59,465 nucleotides of DNA from an uncultured Pirellulaceae bacterium (GCA_905480545.1 CAJQQR010000037.1:1-59465), one strand, 5' to 3'; shown: positions 27,553 through 36,569, numbered from the stretch's first letter. The notes: generated by a model not told the origin, from the sequence alone. Numbers and translations: made by a program.

Positions 27553-29736
27553 CTAAAAATTCATCTCGCAACTTTTCCCACCAGCCGCAGGCACATAACA
27601 TTCCCGGGTGTAATCCATAATCATTCGATGCGAACTAAAACGCCATGCGAGGGTCGCAATCGAATTCATCATCCGGTTAATCCAGTCGTTTGGCAGTCCA
27701 TCACTATCGCGCAGGTAATAGGATGGAACAATTTTCTTTTCCAACGTTTCATAAATTGATAATGCGTCACGATCGTCGGCAACGTCGTCGTCGACATGCT
27801 GAGTCCCGTTTCCGATCGCAAATCCATTCGTCCCGTTGAAGGCTTCGGACCACCAACCGTCGAGAACTGAAAAATTCAGTCCGCCGTTGTAGATGACTTT
27901 TTGCCCGCTTGTGCCAGATGCGTCCATCGGACGACGCGGGTTATTCAACCAAACATCGACACCCCATATCAAATGCCGACAAACGTTGATGTCATAGTCT
28001 TCGATAAAGACAACCGAATCGCGGAATCGTGGGTCATGCCTCAAGTTCGAAATCGACTGGATGAACTGTTTGCCCGATTCATTTTTCGGATGAGCCTTGC
28101 CGGCAAAAATCAGTTGTACGGGTCGCTGACTGTTGTTAACGATTTGGTCGATCCGATCGAAATCGCGGAATATCAAACTCGCCCGTTGGTAAGTTTCAAA
28201 TCGCGCGGCAAAGCCAAGCGTCAAAACATTTGGATCAAGAATCTTGCGGGCTTTTTCGATCGCTTTGTCTTCCTCTTGATGCCGTCGGCTTAACGCGGAA
28301 ACCCGTTGCCTCACAAATCGAATCATCTGAGTCTTCAAAATATTGTGTGTTTCCCATAACTCACCTGGATCGACGTTGTAGATCTCACTCCAAATATCAG
28401 GCTCGCCCATGCGAGACATCCAGTCCTGTGAAAAATACCGATCATAGAGCCGCCGCATTTGCACAGACAACCAACTAGGAACGTGAACTCCATTAGTAAT
28501 GTGACCGATCGGAACCTCCTCTTCGACTCGCCAAGGCCACAAACTGGACCACATGCGCCGTGATACGTGGCCATGCAATTGACTTACCGCATTTGCTTTT
28601 CGGGATAGCTTTAAACCGATCACAGTCATGCAAAACAATTCACTTTTATTTTGCGGATCGACCCGCCCGAGTCCCATCATCTGCTCGTAAGAAATCTCCA
28701 GCGCGTCGCGAAGCGGACCGAGATGTTCTTCAACTAACTCGCAATTGAATCGATCATGTCCAGACGCAATGGGCGTATGGGTTGTAAATACGGTTTGCTG
28801 CGCCACGTCACGAACCGCGTTTTCAAATGAAAGCCCATCTTCTTCCATCCGGTGACGAATAACTTCCAAGGGCCCAAAAGCGCTATGGCCTTCATTCAGG
28901 TGAAAGATGCCCGGCGTGATTCCCAATGCATTGAGCGCCCTGACACCCCCTACACCAAGCACAAGTTCCTGCCGGATTTTCGTTCGCTCATCACCACCAT
29001 ACAGCCGACTGGTTAGCTTACGATCGTCATCTGAATTTCCGTCTACATCGCAATCAAGAAGGTAAAGCCGAACGCGGCCTATATCCAGTTGCCAGACTTT
29101 TGCGAAAATCGTTCCAACACGAGTCTCGATTCCTACTTGTACAGGTTGATGATCAACATCAAGAGCCGGACACATCGCAATGGCTTGCCTGTCGGTGTCC
29201 ACGTACGCCTCGTCCTGAATTCCGTTCTTATCAAGCAATTGGCGGAAGTAACCCTGTCCGTAAAGCAGCCCCACACCAACCATTGGCACGCCAAGATCGC
29301 TGGCACTCTTCATATGGTCACCCGATAGAACGCCAAGCCCGCCCGAGTAAATTGGCATTGATTCATGAATGCCAAACTCTGCCGAGAAAAAAGCCACGGG
29401 CCGAGCACCCAGAACACCTGCGTTGTTGGCTCCCCACGTCCGCTTGTCGGCCAAATACTCTTTCAATAATCGGTAGCATTGATTGATGCGACTATAGAGC
29501 GCCAATTGGGACGCGCGATTATCCAACTCGGCTGGCGTGAATTCTCTCAACAATCGAACCGGGTTATGATCAAACTGACGCCACAATACGGGATCAATAT
29601 CACGGAATAATTCGATAGCATCTGGGGACCAAACCCACCACAAGTTTGAGGCAATCGAAACGCATTTGTCGTAGAGTTCCTGTGACGTCAATCCATCTCG
29701 CGTTAACGTGGAGGACTCGGGAATCGCGATCGACAT
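27553..29736 (-). CDS. glgP: Alpha-glucan (glycogen) phosphorylase
   Basis: GT35-family, pyridoxal-phosphate enzyme that releases glucose 1-phosphate from glycogen or maltodextrin. At 727 residues it belongs to the shorter alpha-glucan phosphorylase group. Signatures: the N-terminal NLWWVWSPDA segment, FFSAEFGIHESMPIYSGG, the HLNEGHSAF strand, and the PLP lysine in DASGTSGQKV near residue 613, followed by NFSVLDGWW. I chose ATG 29736 over a GTG four codons upstream. It stands alone and is divergent from the acyl-CoA dehydrogenase-like gene, sharing about 220 nt of upstream DNA. Confidence 0.95.
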   Translation of the reverse strand: MSIAIPESSTLTRDGLTSQELYDKCVSIASNLWWVWSPDAIELFRDIDPVLWRQFDHNPVRLLREFTPAELDNRASQLALYSRINQCYRLLKEYLADKRTWGANNAGVLGARPVAFFSAEFGIHESMPIYSGGLGVLSGDHMKSASDLGVPMVGVGLLYGQGYFRQLLDKNGIQDEAYVDTDRQAIAMCPALDVDHQPVQVGIETRVGTIFAKVWQLDIGRVRLYLLDCDVDGNSDDDRKLTSRLYGGDERTKIRQELVLGVGGVRALNALGITPGIFHLNEGHSAFGPLEVIRHRMEEDGLSFENAVRDVAQQTVFTTHTPIASGHDRFNCELVEEHLGPLRDALEISYEQMMGLGRVDPQNKSELFCMTVIGLKLSRKANAVSQLHGHVSRRMWSSLWPWRVEEEVPIGHITNGVHVPSWLSVQMRRLYDRYFSQDWMSRMGEPDIWSEIYNVDPGELWETHNILKTQMIRFVRQRVSALSRRHQEEDKAIEKARKILDPNVLTLGFAARFETYQRASLIFRDFDRIDQIVNNSQRPVQLIFAGKAHPKNESGKQFIQSISNLRHDPRFRDSVVFIEDYDINVCRHLIWGVDVWLNNPRRPMDASGTSGQKVIYNGGLNFSVLDGWWSEAFNGTNGFAIGNGTQHVDDDVADDRDALSIYETLEKKIVPSYYLRDSDGLPNDWINRMMNSIATLAWRFSSHRMIMDYTRECYVPAAGGKSCEMNF

Positions 29737-29957
29737 TGTATATAGCACCTGAAGTTACTGCGGAAAGTCCATGTCCGCCACGAATGAACCATGATTAACA
29801 AAGGCCTCCGTTTTGGATTGAGTTGTATCAGGTATAATCGCCAAATCGAGCCGAATTCCTTGAGTTAAAACAACGGGGATCGTCGGCAGCACTTTCCCCT
29901 GTTTCCTTTCCGTTTTACATCCAGTGATCCGCGAATCGAACCGAAAAACACTTTGTG

Positions 29958-31076
29958 ATGAACGACATTTTCGATTTTGAATCCCAACGCGATCAGCTTG
30001 CATTGCTGTGCCAGCGTTTGCGCGAATTCAACGATGCAGCGCCGGCCTTGAGCAACGTCGAATCTGCCGTGCAGCGCATGCAACTCTGTCGACAGCATAA
30101 CGTCTTCAAATGGTTCACAAGCTCAGAGCACGGTGGATTCGGATGGTCCACCGATGAAATCATGCACGGCTATTTGGAGATTAGTGCGGCGTGCCTCTCA
30201 ACGGCTTTTATCTTAACTCAGCGGCACGGCGCCGTTAGCCGCATTACAGGCTCGGAAAATAAGGCGATCAAACACAAGCTATTGAAAGAACTGGCCAATG
30301 GCGAAACGTTTTGCTCGGTTGGAATATCACACTTGACAACCAGTCATCGACACCTGGGAAAACCGGTTTTAACGGCGAAAAAGTGTGATGGTGGATACAA
30401 ACTTGATGGATTCAGTCCATGGGTGACCGGAATCTCACTTGCCGATTCCATTGTAATCGGCGCAACGGTCGTTGAAGAATCCGAAAAGGATCGATTCAGG
30501 CCCAATGCCACAGATGATGAAATATTAATTCTCGTTGAGACAAATCGTACCGGTGTCACTAGACCCGAAACTCCACACCTGGTTGCGCTTTCTGATTCTT
30601 GTACTGGCGAGGTTCGATTCGACAATGTATTGGTTGGCGATGAAAACTTGCTTGGCGGACCAATTCCCAAGATCATGTTTCAAGGCAAGGGCGGAAATAC
30701 CGGCGGACTTCAAACTTCGACATTGGCTTTGGGATTATCCGATGCCGCGATTACTTTTCTGGAAGAACAATCGTCACACCGAAACGAATTTGAGAACCCG
30801 GCAACCAGCCTTCGAACGCAATATAACATCGCTAAAACGAAGATTTTTGCGTTGGCCAATGGAATTGAAACATGCACCAGTCAGGAAATTCGTGCAACGG
30901 TGAACAGCCTGGTTCTGAGAAGCACTCAAGCGGCAATGATGGCAGCAAAGGGCGCCGGATATCGGGCGGACCACCGAATCGGTCGATGGTGCAAAGAAGC
31001 GTTATTCTTTCTGGTTTGGAGCTGTCCGCAACCAGTCGCAGAAACCAACCTATGTGAACTAGCACAGATTTCGTAA
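29958..31076 (+). CDS. Acyl-CoA dehydrogenase-family flavoprotein
   Basis: FAD-dependent protein of 372 residues with the three-part acyl-CoA dehydrogenase fold: an N-terminal helical domain (about 1-110), a beta domain (about 115-230, with VGISHLTTSH, KKCDGGYKLDGFSPWVTG and VLVGDENLLGG), and a shortened C-terminal helical domain. The usual catalytic Glu in the C-terminal domain is not evident by eye, so it may be a monooxygenase-like relative (as in DszC/SfnB) rather than a true dehydrogenase. The ATG at 29958 follows a GTG at 29955; either could be used. It is followed 6 nt later by an APS kinase gene, which suggests a sulfur-linked or sulfate-activation context (inference). Confidence 0.85.
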   Translation: MNDIFDFESQRDQLALLCQRLREFNDAAPALSNVESAVQRMQLCRQHNVFKWFTSSEHGGFGWSTDEIMHGYLEISAACLSTAFILTQRHGAVSRITGSENKAIKHKLLKELANGETFCSVGISHLTTSHRHLGKPVLTAKKCDGGYKLDGFSPWVTGISLADSIVIGATVVEESEKDRFRPNATDDEILILVETNRTGVTRPETPHLVALSDSCTGEVRFDNVLVGDENLLGGPIPKIMFQGKGGNTGGLQTSTLALGLSDAAITFLEEQSSHRNEFENPATSLRTQYNIAKTKIFALANGIETCTSQEIRATVNSLVLRSTQAAMMAAKGAGYRADHRIGRWCKEALFFLVWSCPQPVAETNLCELAQIS

Positions 31077-31082
31077 TTAACT

Positions 31083-31739
31083 ATGACAGAAAAAACCCAC
31101 GTAGTATGGCATGAACACGCAGTCAAAAGAGATCGCGGTTGCGTTGTCTGGTTCACCGGCTTAAGCGGCAGTGGCAAGAGCACCGTCGCGAATTGCGTCG
31201 ATCAAATGCTATTCGAAATGGCAACGTCCAATCAAACGTCGCGGCAAAGTTTTGTACTTGATGGTGATAATGTGCGACATGGTTTAAATGCATCACCAGA
31301 AAAACTGCTAGCAGTACACAGTGAAGAATTTTCAAAACGATTTGGTTTGGGGTTCGGAACTCAGGACCGCGAGGAGAACATTCGCAGAATTGGGAGTGTC
31401 GCCGAAATTTTTTGCTCGGCTGGTATCGTGACCCTGACGGCGTTTGTCAGCCCCTACAGGCAAGACCGCGATCGAGTCCGCGATATTGTTGAACGTGGGG
31501 GCAAAAAGGGAGATTTTATCGAGGTCTTTGTCGATACACCGATCGAGATCTGCGAAAAACGCGACCCAAAAGGACTTTATAAAAAAGCGCGTGCAGGAGA
31601 GATCAAGAACTTCACAGGAATCAGCGATCCGTATGAGCACCCTCTGAAACCGGAAATCAGACTAGATGGTGAAAATGAGAAGATTAACGAACTTGGCGAA
31701 GCAGTTGTTGATTACCTAAAGAATTGTGGCAAAGTTTAA
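31083..31739 (+). CDS. cysC: Adenylylsulfate kinase
   Basis: Cytosolic kinase that phosphorylates adenosine 5'-phosphosulfate to PAPS, the sulfate donor. Signatures: P-loop GLSGSGKST near residues 26-34, [25 protein letters not shown], and [18 protein letters not shown]. Between the [10 protein letters not shown] motif and EENIRRIG there is an insertion of about 20 residues ([13 protein letters not shown] and on) relative to the standard bacterial enzyme; this is a known long variant rather than a defect. No ATP sulfurylase gene is adjacent. It starts 6 nt after the acyl-CoA dehydrogenase-like gene, so the two form one operon. The product may feed polysaccharide sulfation or assimilation. Confidence 0.95.
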   Translation: MTEKTHVVWHEHAVKRDRGCVVWFTGLSGSGKSTVANCVDQMLFEMATSNQTSRQSFVLDGDNVRHGLNASPEKLLAVHSEEFSKRFGLGFGTQDREENIRRIGSVAEIFCSAGIVTLTAFVSPYRQDRDRVRDIVERGGKKGDFIEVFVDTPIEICEKRDPKGLYKKARAGEIKNFTGISDPYEHPLKPEIRLDGENEKINELGEAVVDYLKNCGKV

Positions 31740-31808
31740 ATAATTCTCACCTTCATGTTGAAGTTTGCCCCCAACGAACATAGATTGAAGCGATGAGTGG
31801 ACGCAGCC

Positions 31809-32213
31809 ATGGCGATTTGCACGTCTTCCACCATTGAAACGGATTGCGACAACGTTTACCAAGCCAGCGATTTGGCAACGTTGTTTACAAAAGAAACATT
31901 CTTGAGGTCGACGGAAATGACCACGACATTTATTGATCACGCGATTCAAGCAGAGGACTTCGTCAAACCCGATCCTTTCGCAGCGAGTGAAACGAATCTA
32001 ACCGATCAAGCATTCGCGGAAGATGTTCGGGATGCTTTTGCGCAAAGCCCAATCCAGGCGATCCGCCAATTGCAAGTCGAGCAAAATGGCAGCTCAATTT
32101 TGATTTCAGGTAGACTGCGTTCGTTTTATCACAAACAATTGGCACAGGAAGTCGTCCGTACAATTAGCCCAAAATTACGGGTTGTCAATGCAGTTGAAGT
32201 TTACGACCAATAG
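31809..32213 (+). CDS. BON-domain protein
   Basis: Protein of about 134 residues, with no signal peptide seen. The first 60 or so residues are polar and unrecognised. The C-terminal part (about 65-132) resembles a BON domain, with the pattern of one helix, the strand QLQVEQNGSSILISGRL, a second helix and a final strand ending in VNAVEVYDQ. BON domains bind lipids or envelope components, or form oligomers. I took ATG 31809 rather than GTG 31797. A three-copy 14-bp repeat follows it at 32281. It is about 70 nt downstream of cysC. Confidence 0.65.
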   Translation: MAICTSSTIETDCDNVYQASDLATLFTKETFLRSTEMTTTFIDHAIQAEDFVKPDPFAASETNLTDQAFAEDVRDAFAQSPIQAIRQLQVEQNGSSILISGRLRSFYHKQLAQEVVRTISPKLRVVNAVEVYDQ

Positions 32214-32280
32214 TTGTCAAACATTCGTTTGCAACCATTTGTTGTCGGGGCCACAATTCGCACAAACTAAATGCAGTGAA

Positions 32281-32320
32281 GTGCCGATCTCTCAGTGCCG
32301 ATCTCTCAGTGCCGATCTGG
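32281..32320. repeat. 14-bp tandem repeat 3' of the BON-domain gene
   Basis: GTGCCGATCTCTCA occurs twice in full (32281-32294 and 32295-32308), followed by GTGCCGATCT (32309-32318). It lies 67 nt after the stop of the BON-domain gene and about 250 nt before the CsrA-fusion gene. Confidence 0.93.
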
Positions 32321-32391
32321 ATAAAGAGCCGTCAAAGTCCGTAGCCAATCAAAAATACTGTACAAGCGTTCAACATTCGTATTGACCGAGA

Positions 32392-32407
32392 TAGGCAAAT
32401 CTGCCTA
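32392..32407. repeat. Perfect inverted repeat upstream of the CsrA-receiver gene
   Basis: TAGGCA-AATC-TGCCTA: six-base arms with a four-base loop, 165 nt before the start codon of the CsrA-fusion gene. No T-tract follows, so a regulatory or RNA structure is more likely than a terminator. Its role is unknown. Confidence 0.5.
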
Positions 32408-32571
32408 AATACCTTTTCGAATGAACCGCAACGGCGGAAAAGGATTTTCTTCAACAGTTGTTGAGCCTGACATGACGTCAGACATTTGTTGTGACATGCG
32501 TGCACCTGACCAGTGCGATGCATTCCATTCAAAAACTCAAACTGCAACTATCTTTTGGGAAGGAAACCACA

Positions 32572-33438
32572 ATGCTCGTTTTATCAAGACAACAAGATCA
32601 AAAAGTACTTTTTCCAAACCTGGGAATTACGGTTGAGATCGTTTCTATTAAGGGCCGCAATGTGAAACTGGGGATCGATGCCCCTCCTGCGGTCCGAATT
32701 ATCCGTGAGGAATTGGCAGATGAGTGGGATTTCAAACAACGAGAAATGGCACCCTACGCAGACCCTCTGACGAAATCGGGGCAGCCTTCAAGTAATCATG
32801 CACTGAAAAAACAGTTAGAACAAATTGGGCACCTGGTTCAAGTCGCTCAGGAAAAACTGACAAAGGGACAAGTCAACGATGCAATCGAACACGTCGAATC
32901 AGCGTTGACCAACCTCAGCAATCTCGACCAATCGATCGAGTGCGAACCTGCAGAAGTCGTTCGAGAACAAACTAAAAAATATGTCACGCAATTGGCCGAT
33001 TCTAACGGCCACGACAAGGCCTCGCTTTCGAATAACTCTACTCATAAATGGAAAGCGTTACTGGTCGAAGGTGACGCCAAAGAGCGAAAGTTGATTACGA
33101 AGGCGCTAGGATCAAGTGGAATTACCGTTAACGTTGCCAACAATGATGAAGAAGCCATCGCCTTTCTGACGGCCAACGAAACTCCCGACTTCGTTTTAAT
33201 CGACATGGAATCGCCCAAGATTACGGGATCCGAAGCAATTGAATTCATTCGCGAAAATGATGAGTTCAGCGACCTTCCGATTTATGGCGTTTCGAGACTG
33301 AATCGATCGGATGCGAAATTCCGGAAAGGAAATGATGAAGGTCTTGGTTGGCTCGCGAAGCGAATCGAAGGAGGGCAAATGATCAAAAGAATTCTTGATG
33401 ACGCAATGGGGATAAACCAAGCCATGCAATTGAACTAG
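32572..33438 (+). CDS. CsrA-like RNA-binding domain fused to a response-regulator receiver domain
   Basis: Protein of 288 residues. Residues 1-60 are a CsrA fold: MLVLSRQQDQKV at the start, VEIVSIKGRNVKLGIDAP, and the VRIIREEL end, the strand pattern of the global RNA-binding regulator. A helical linker (about 75-150, with QLEQIGHLVQVAQEKL) follows. The C-terminal receiver domain (about 160-285) has the phospho-acceptor candidate Asp211 (VLIDMESP), the acidic pair Glu166 and Asp168 (VEGD), and the lysine of AKR near the end. AAGGAAACC precedes the ATG at 32572. The open frame to 32491 adds only unrelated sequence. CsrA fused to a receiver suggests that RNA binding is coupled to a phosphorelay; the partner kinase is not in the window. 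Confidence 0.9.
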   Translation: MLVLSRQQDQKVLFPNLGITVEIVSIKGRNVKLGIDAPPAVRIIREELADEWDFKQREMAPYADPLTKSGQPSSNHALKKQLEQIGHLVQVAQEKLTKGQVNDAIEHVESALTNLSNLDQSIECEPAEVVREQTKKYVTQLADSNGHDKASLSNNSTHKWKALLVEGDAKERKLITKALGSSGITVNVANNDEEAIAFLTANETPDFVLIDMESPKITGSEAIEFIRENDEFSDLPIYGVSRLNRSDAKFRKGNDEGLGWLAKRIEGGQMIKRILDDAMGINQAMQLN

Positions 33439-34278
33439 GTTACTACCCATACTTGATTCGTCGACCAGTTGATTCAGCGTTCACCCACTTCGCTATTTCC
33501 CAAGTCAATGCAATTGAATCAAATACGATCAGCTCCACAAGTCATTACGTAGTTGCTCCCATAGCGATATCTCGCCATTGGATCCGCATACTTTTTTCGG
33601 CTGATAAACTCGCCATAAATGACCAACCCAGTTTTCCCAGATGCAACAAGCTTTCCAAACGCTGCGCAAATTGAATATGAGTTAGCTTTTGGAAATGGGT
33701 CTGAGTCATGTGCCAACATGATGGGGCAAACTGGCAAAAAAAACCACACGAGCAAGATGGCAAAAGGGAAATCATCCATCGGCACATCGCGGATTTTTCA
33801 TGCGATGTCGCTGCCAATCCAAATGCCGGAACGATCACCCGCTCAATCGGCGTTCAGAGAAACGCAGATCTCGGATGCATCAGTCACAAAGACTCACAAG
33901 GACTGATTTTGGGTTGAACGTTATCCCGGGCCGACAATCGAGCCGAGTCATGACGCGTGAAGAATGACTCGTACCGCGATTAAAAGGCCAGTGGAACGGG
34001 CTTTCGCTTAAACGCATACCATTTAAAACAAGATCTAGAATTTCCCCACTGATTTTTCGCGGACTCGCATGGGTTCGATTATCAATAACGTCGTAAAAGC
34101 ACAATCAAGATGCGCACTGGTGTGCGATTTGGCGCGCCTTCGCTCACAATCAGCCTGCCGTCTCTGGCAATACACGGCATACGATTTGAGCCATTCTGGC
34201 CAGGCGACGGCACGGCGTTTGCGTCTCCTGTTTAACTATCGATAATCTTCCCCAGCAAATTTTTAGTAGAAATCACGC
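33439..34278. other. 840-nt intergenic region with unclear small ORFs
   Basis: No clear gene. Short frames exist on both strands. The most protein-like is a minus-strand frame at 33519-33785 (listed separately). A perfect 8-bp inverted repeat, CGAGTCAT/ATGACTCG (33944-33951 and 33964-33971), and a 5-bp inverted repeat, CGCAC/GTGCG (34113-34126), lie in the right half, upstream of the CBS gene. Confidence 0.35.
33519..33785 (-). CDS. Possible small exported hypothetical protein
   Basis: An 88-codon frame with a hydrophobic N-terminus (FAILLVWFFLPVCPIML, about residues 7-23) that looks like a signal sequence, followed by a mixed region with the segment KTGLVIYGEF. I do not recognise it. Overlapping frames on the other strand are of similar length, so coding status is uncertain. 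No good ribosome-binding site is seen. Confidence 0.25.
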   Translation of the reverse strand: MPMDDFPFAILLVWFFLPVCPIMLAHDSDPFPKANSYSICAAFGKLVASGKTGLVIYGEFISRKKYADPMARYRYGSNYVMTCGADRI

Positions 34279-34695
34279 ATGAAAAAAAATGAATCTGTCT
34301 CAAAAATAATGACCAAGGAATTGATCACCATTCACGACGGAGAGCCAGTCTCAAAGTTGAGGAAAATCTTTGAGCAGGACAGCATTCACCATATCCCAGT
34401 TGTTAGCGGTGAGAAACTCATCGGAATTGTCAGCTGGAACGACTTCATGCGAGTTTCGTTTGGTGAGTTTGGCAACCAGAACGTAAACGGGTTGGACGCG
34501 ATACTTGACCATACCTATAAAATACACGACGTAATGCATCCGGAACCGACGACCATGCCAAGCGATGGAACGATCCGCGACGCCGCTCGGGTGCTTGGTT
34601 CGAGCGACTTTCATTCACTTCCCGTCGTTGAGGGTGAAAAGCTGGTGGGCTTGGTGACCTCGACTGACCTGATCAACTACCTAGCAGATCAGTAA
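34279..34695 (+). CDS. CBS-pair protein
   Basis: Cytosolic protein of 138 residues made of two CBS motifs (about 5-60 and 75-137). Both show the SKIMTKELITIHDGEPV- and VMHPEPTTMPSDG-type starts and the H(I/S)(I/L)PVV strand (HHIPVVSGEKLIGIVS and HSLPVVEGEKLVGLVT). CBS pairs bind adenosyl nucleotides such as AMP, ATP or SAM and act as sensors. Here the pair is alone, without an attached enzyme or channel, so it must regulate something in trans. Its partner is unknown. Confidence 0.9.
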   Translation: MKKNESVSKIMTKELITIHDGEPVSKLRKIFEQDSIHHIPVVSGEKLIGIVSWNDFMRVSFGEFGNQNVNGLDAILDHTYKIHDVMHPEPTTMPSDGTIRDAARVLGSSDFHSLPVVEGEKLVGLVTSTDLINYLADQ

Positions 34696-34823
34696 ACCCA
34701 AATGGTGAAATGTTCCGCTTTCATCGAAAGCGGGACACAACAGGAAATCCAAATTCATGAAATACCTCGCCGAGAAATCATTGAAATGGTTTCGGCCGAG
34801 GCGTTCCTTAAATCAATCGGTCC

Positions 34824-35882
34824 TTAAAATCGGACCCAGTCTTTTAGTTTTTCATGTTCAAAAATCATGTCATGTTGTATTTGCAGATCTTGACCTAAAC
34901 CTGCTTGGCAGGCCGTTTCAAACATGGCGATCGCGATCGCGACGTCAACGTATGCCAAACCTACAGCGTTGAAATAGATTCTCTCGTCGTCGTCCTCTCT
35001 TCCTGATTTGGCACCAATCACCAACTCTTCCAGGTTCGCGTACACATCGCCGTCGGTGAGCTCGCCGTCCTTATACATTCGACTGAGCGTCTGCGTTCGA
35101 TGTTTGACCGTCTCCCAGTCATCGCAAACGATTTTGTCACACTGCTTGGCAACCGCATATTCATCTTCCCAGCCTCCGACGTGACTGTAAAAAGCACCTT
35201 TTTTCATCCACTCTGCCTTCAGCAATGGGGCTTGTGCGCTCGTTGCTGTAACAATGATATCCGCTCCATCAACAGCGTTCTTCAGGTCCGAGTTAGCGGC
35301 CAAAAATTCCATGTCAGGGATGATGGATGACATTTCGCGAACAAACTGTTCTTCTTCCGAACTTTGCTTTGCGGCAACGCCACATCTTTTGAGCGATGGT
35401 ATCGCAGTTTTCATTGCGATTAGATGCATCTTCGCTTGTTCACCTGCGCCGATAAATCCGATCGACTCGGAGTCTTGACGCGCTAAATATTTGGCAGCCA
35501 AGGCACCCATGGTTCCGACCCGAACGTTGGAACACAAAGTGCCTTCCATAAATGCAATAGGAAATCCATGCTCAATCTCCGACAAGATGATTACCGCGGA
35601 AAGATTCTGAATACCGTGTTTGATCGGGTTTGGTGGAAAGACCGACACCCACTTCATGCCGCAAATACGCTTGCTCTTAAAGGTTGCTGGAAGACAATTA
35701 ATTCGCTCTTGAGTGTCGTCGTTAAAGATCTGCACAATCTTTTCTGGAAAAAGCACATCGCCTTCGTTAAACGCCCGAAGCGAACTCTCGGCAGCTCTCA
35801 TCGCCATATGAATGTCCAAGCAGCCGGCAGCGAGGAGATCTTCCTGCGAAAAGAAATGGCAATGAATGTCATGGTTGGCCAT
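34824..35882 (-). CDS. Ornithine cyclodeaminase/mu-crystallin family protein
   Basis: NAD(P)-binding protein of 352 residues in the OCD/mu-crystallin family, whose members include ornithine cyclodeaminase, alanine dehydrogenase of archaea, and imine reductases. Visible segments: the N-terminal catalytic domain (DLLAAGCLDIHMAMRAAE, FPEKIVQIF, with MKWVSVFPPN carrying the substrate lysine), and the Rossmann segment IGFIGAGEQAKMHL near residue 142, followed by VTATSAQAP. The frame is open to 36083, but the added 67 residues have no counterpart. ATG 35882 is preceded by AGAAAGATC. The substrate cannot be assigned. Confidence 0.9.
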   Translation of the reverse strand: MANHDIHCHFFSQEDLLAAGCLDIHMAMRAAESSLRAFNEGDVLFPEKIVQIFNDDTQERINCLPATFKSKRICGMKWVSVFPPNPIKHGIQNLSAVIILSEIEHGFPIAFMEGTLCSNVRVGTMGALAAKYLARQDSESIGFIGAGEQAKMHLIAMKTAIPSLKRCGVAAKQSSEEEQFVREMSSIIPDMEFLAANSDLKNAVDGADIIVTATSAQAPLLKAEWMKKGAFYSHVGGWEDEYAVAKQCDKIVCDDWETVKHRTQTLSRMYKDGELTDGDVYANLEELVIGAKSGREDDDERIYFNAVGLAYVDVAIAIAMFETACQAGLGQDLQIQHDMIFEHEKLKDWVRF

Positions 35883-36083
35883 CGGTGATCTTTCTGAATT
35901 TCTAGTAGAGACAGGGGTTTGAAATGTTGGTTCGCTACGAAAGCAAGCAAAAAAATCAAAGGTGATTCTTCGCACGTTTGTTGCATGTGCAAACAACTGC
36001 ACGCCGAGTAATTCAAATTCCGACGAGAGGATGTTCTGCGAGTTTTCACATCTGCGAATTAAGGCAACTCCCGTGCCAAACAT

Positions 36084-36269
36084 CTAATGCAAATTCGACC
36101 ACGGACCAATCGCATACGATGGCTGCACCGCGGTGCCACGATAGTCTTGCACGTCGACTTGGGGACTCGTCAAGATTGAGCGGGCCGGTAACGACGTTCG
36201 CAAGGGAGCGGAATTCCACCACGCGGCAGTGATCGCCGCATCACACGACCGGCCTACAAAGGGCGACAT
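36084..36269 (-). CDS. Possible small hypothetical protein (GC-rich)
   Basis: A 61-codon frame from ATG 36269 in an unusually GC-rich patch. The product has a mixed, proline- and serine-containing composition (RTSLPARSILTSPQ) with no signal or membrane segment. It ends just before the OCD-family open frame. No ribosome-binding site is evident. The patch could equally be an RNA element. Confidence 0.3.
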   Translation of the reverse strand: MSPFVGRSCDAAITAAWWNSAPLRTSLPARSILTSPQVDVQDYRGTAVQPSYAIGPWSNLH

Positions 36270-36272
36270 AAA

Positions 36273-36569
36273 TTAATTTTTCGCGTCAAATCTAATGACT
36301 TCCATTTGCGATTTTGTCTCATTACCAAACCGCTTGGTGGATTCAATGAGTCGATGCAATGGCATCATGCGACAGCACAAGACCAACGCAATCAAAAACC
36401 CCCTCAGGCTCTCGCAGATGCATTGGTCCCCACCGCCTTTCCGAAAGTCAGACTGGACAGCCAGCCAAATGATTTCTTTTCCCCAAAACATCCCCGATGC
36501 AATGACGAACTTCACAGCCAGATCCCCAAGCCGAAACGAATTTTCACAAATTGTGAATGGCGTTTCCAA
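36273..36569 (-). CDS. Possible small membrane protein
   Basis: A 98-codon minus-strand frame starting from a TTG, with two hydrophobic stretches (FVIASGMFWGKEIIWLAV and GFLIALVLCC) and basic flanks. A stop codon lies two codons upstream of the TTG. Plus-strand frames cover the same bases, so the coding strand is not certain. I do not recognise it. Confidence 0.25.
   Translation of the reverse strand: METPFTICENSFRLGDLAVKFVIASGMFWGKEIIWLAVQSDFRKGGGDQCICESLRGFLIALVLCCRMMPLHRLIESTKRFGNETKSQMEVIRFDAKN

Noticed and set aside
27189..27620. Plus-strand frame of 143 codons across the gap and into glgP
   Set aside because: It begins with a TTG without a ribosome-binding site and its 3' part overlaps glgP on the other strand.
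33619..33906. Plus-strand 95-codon frame
   Set aside because: It has no ribosome-binding site or recognisable domain, and competing minus-strand frames cover the same bases.
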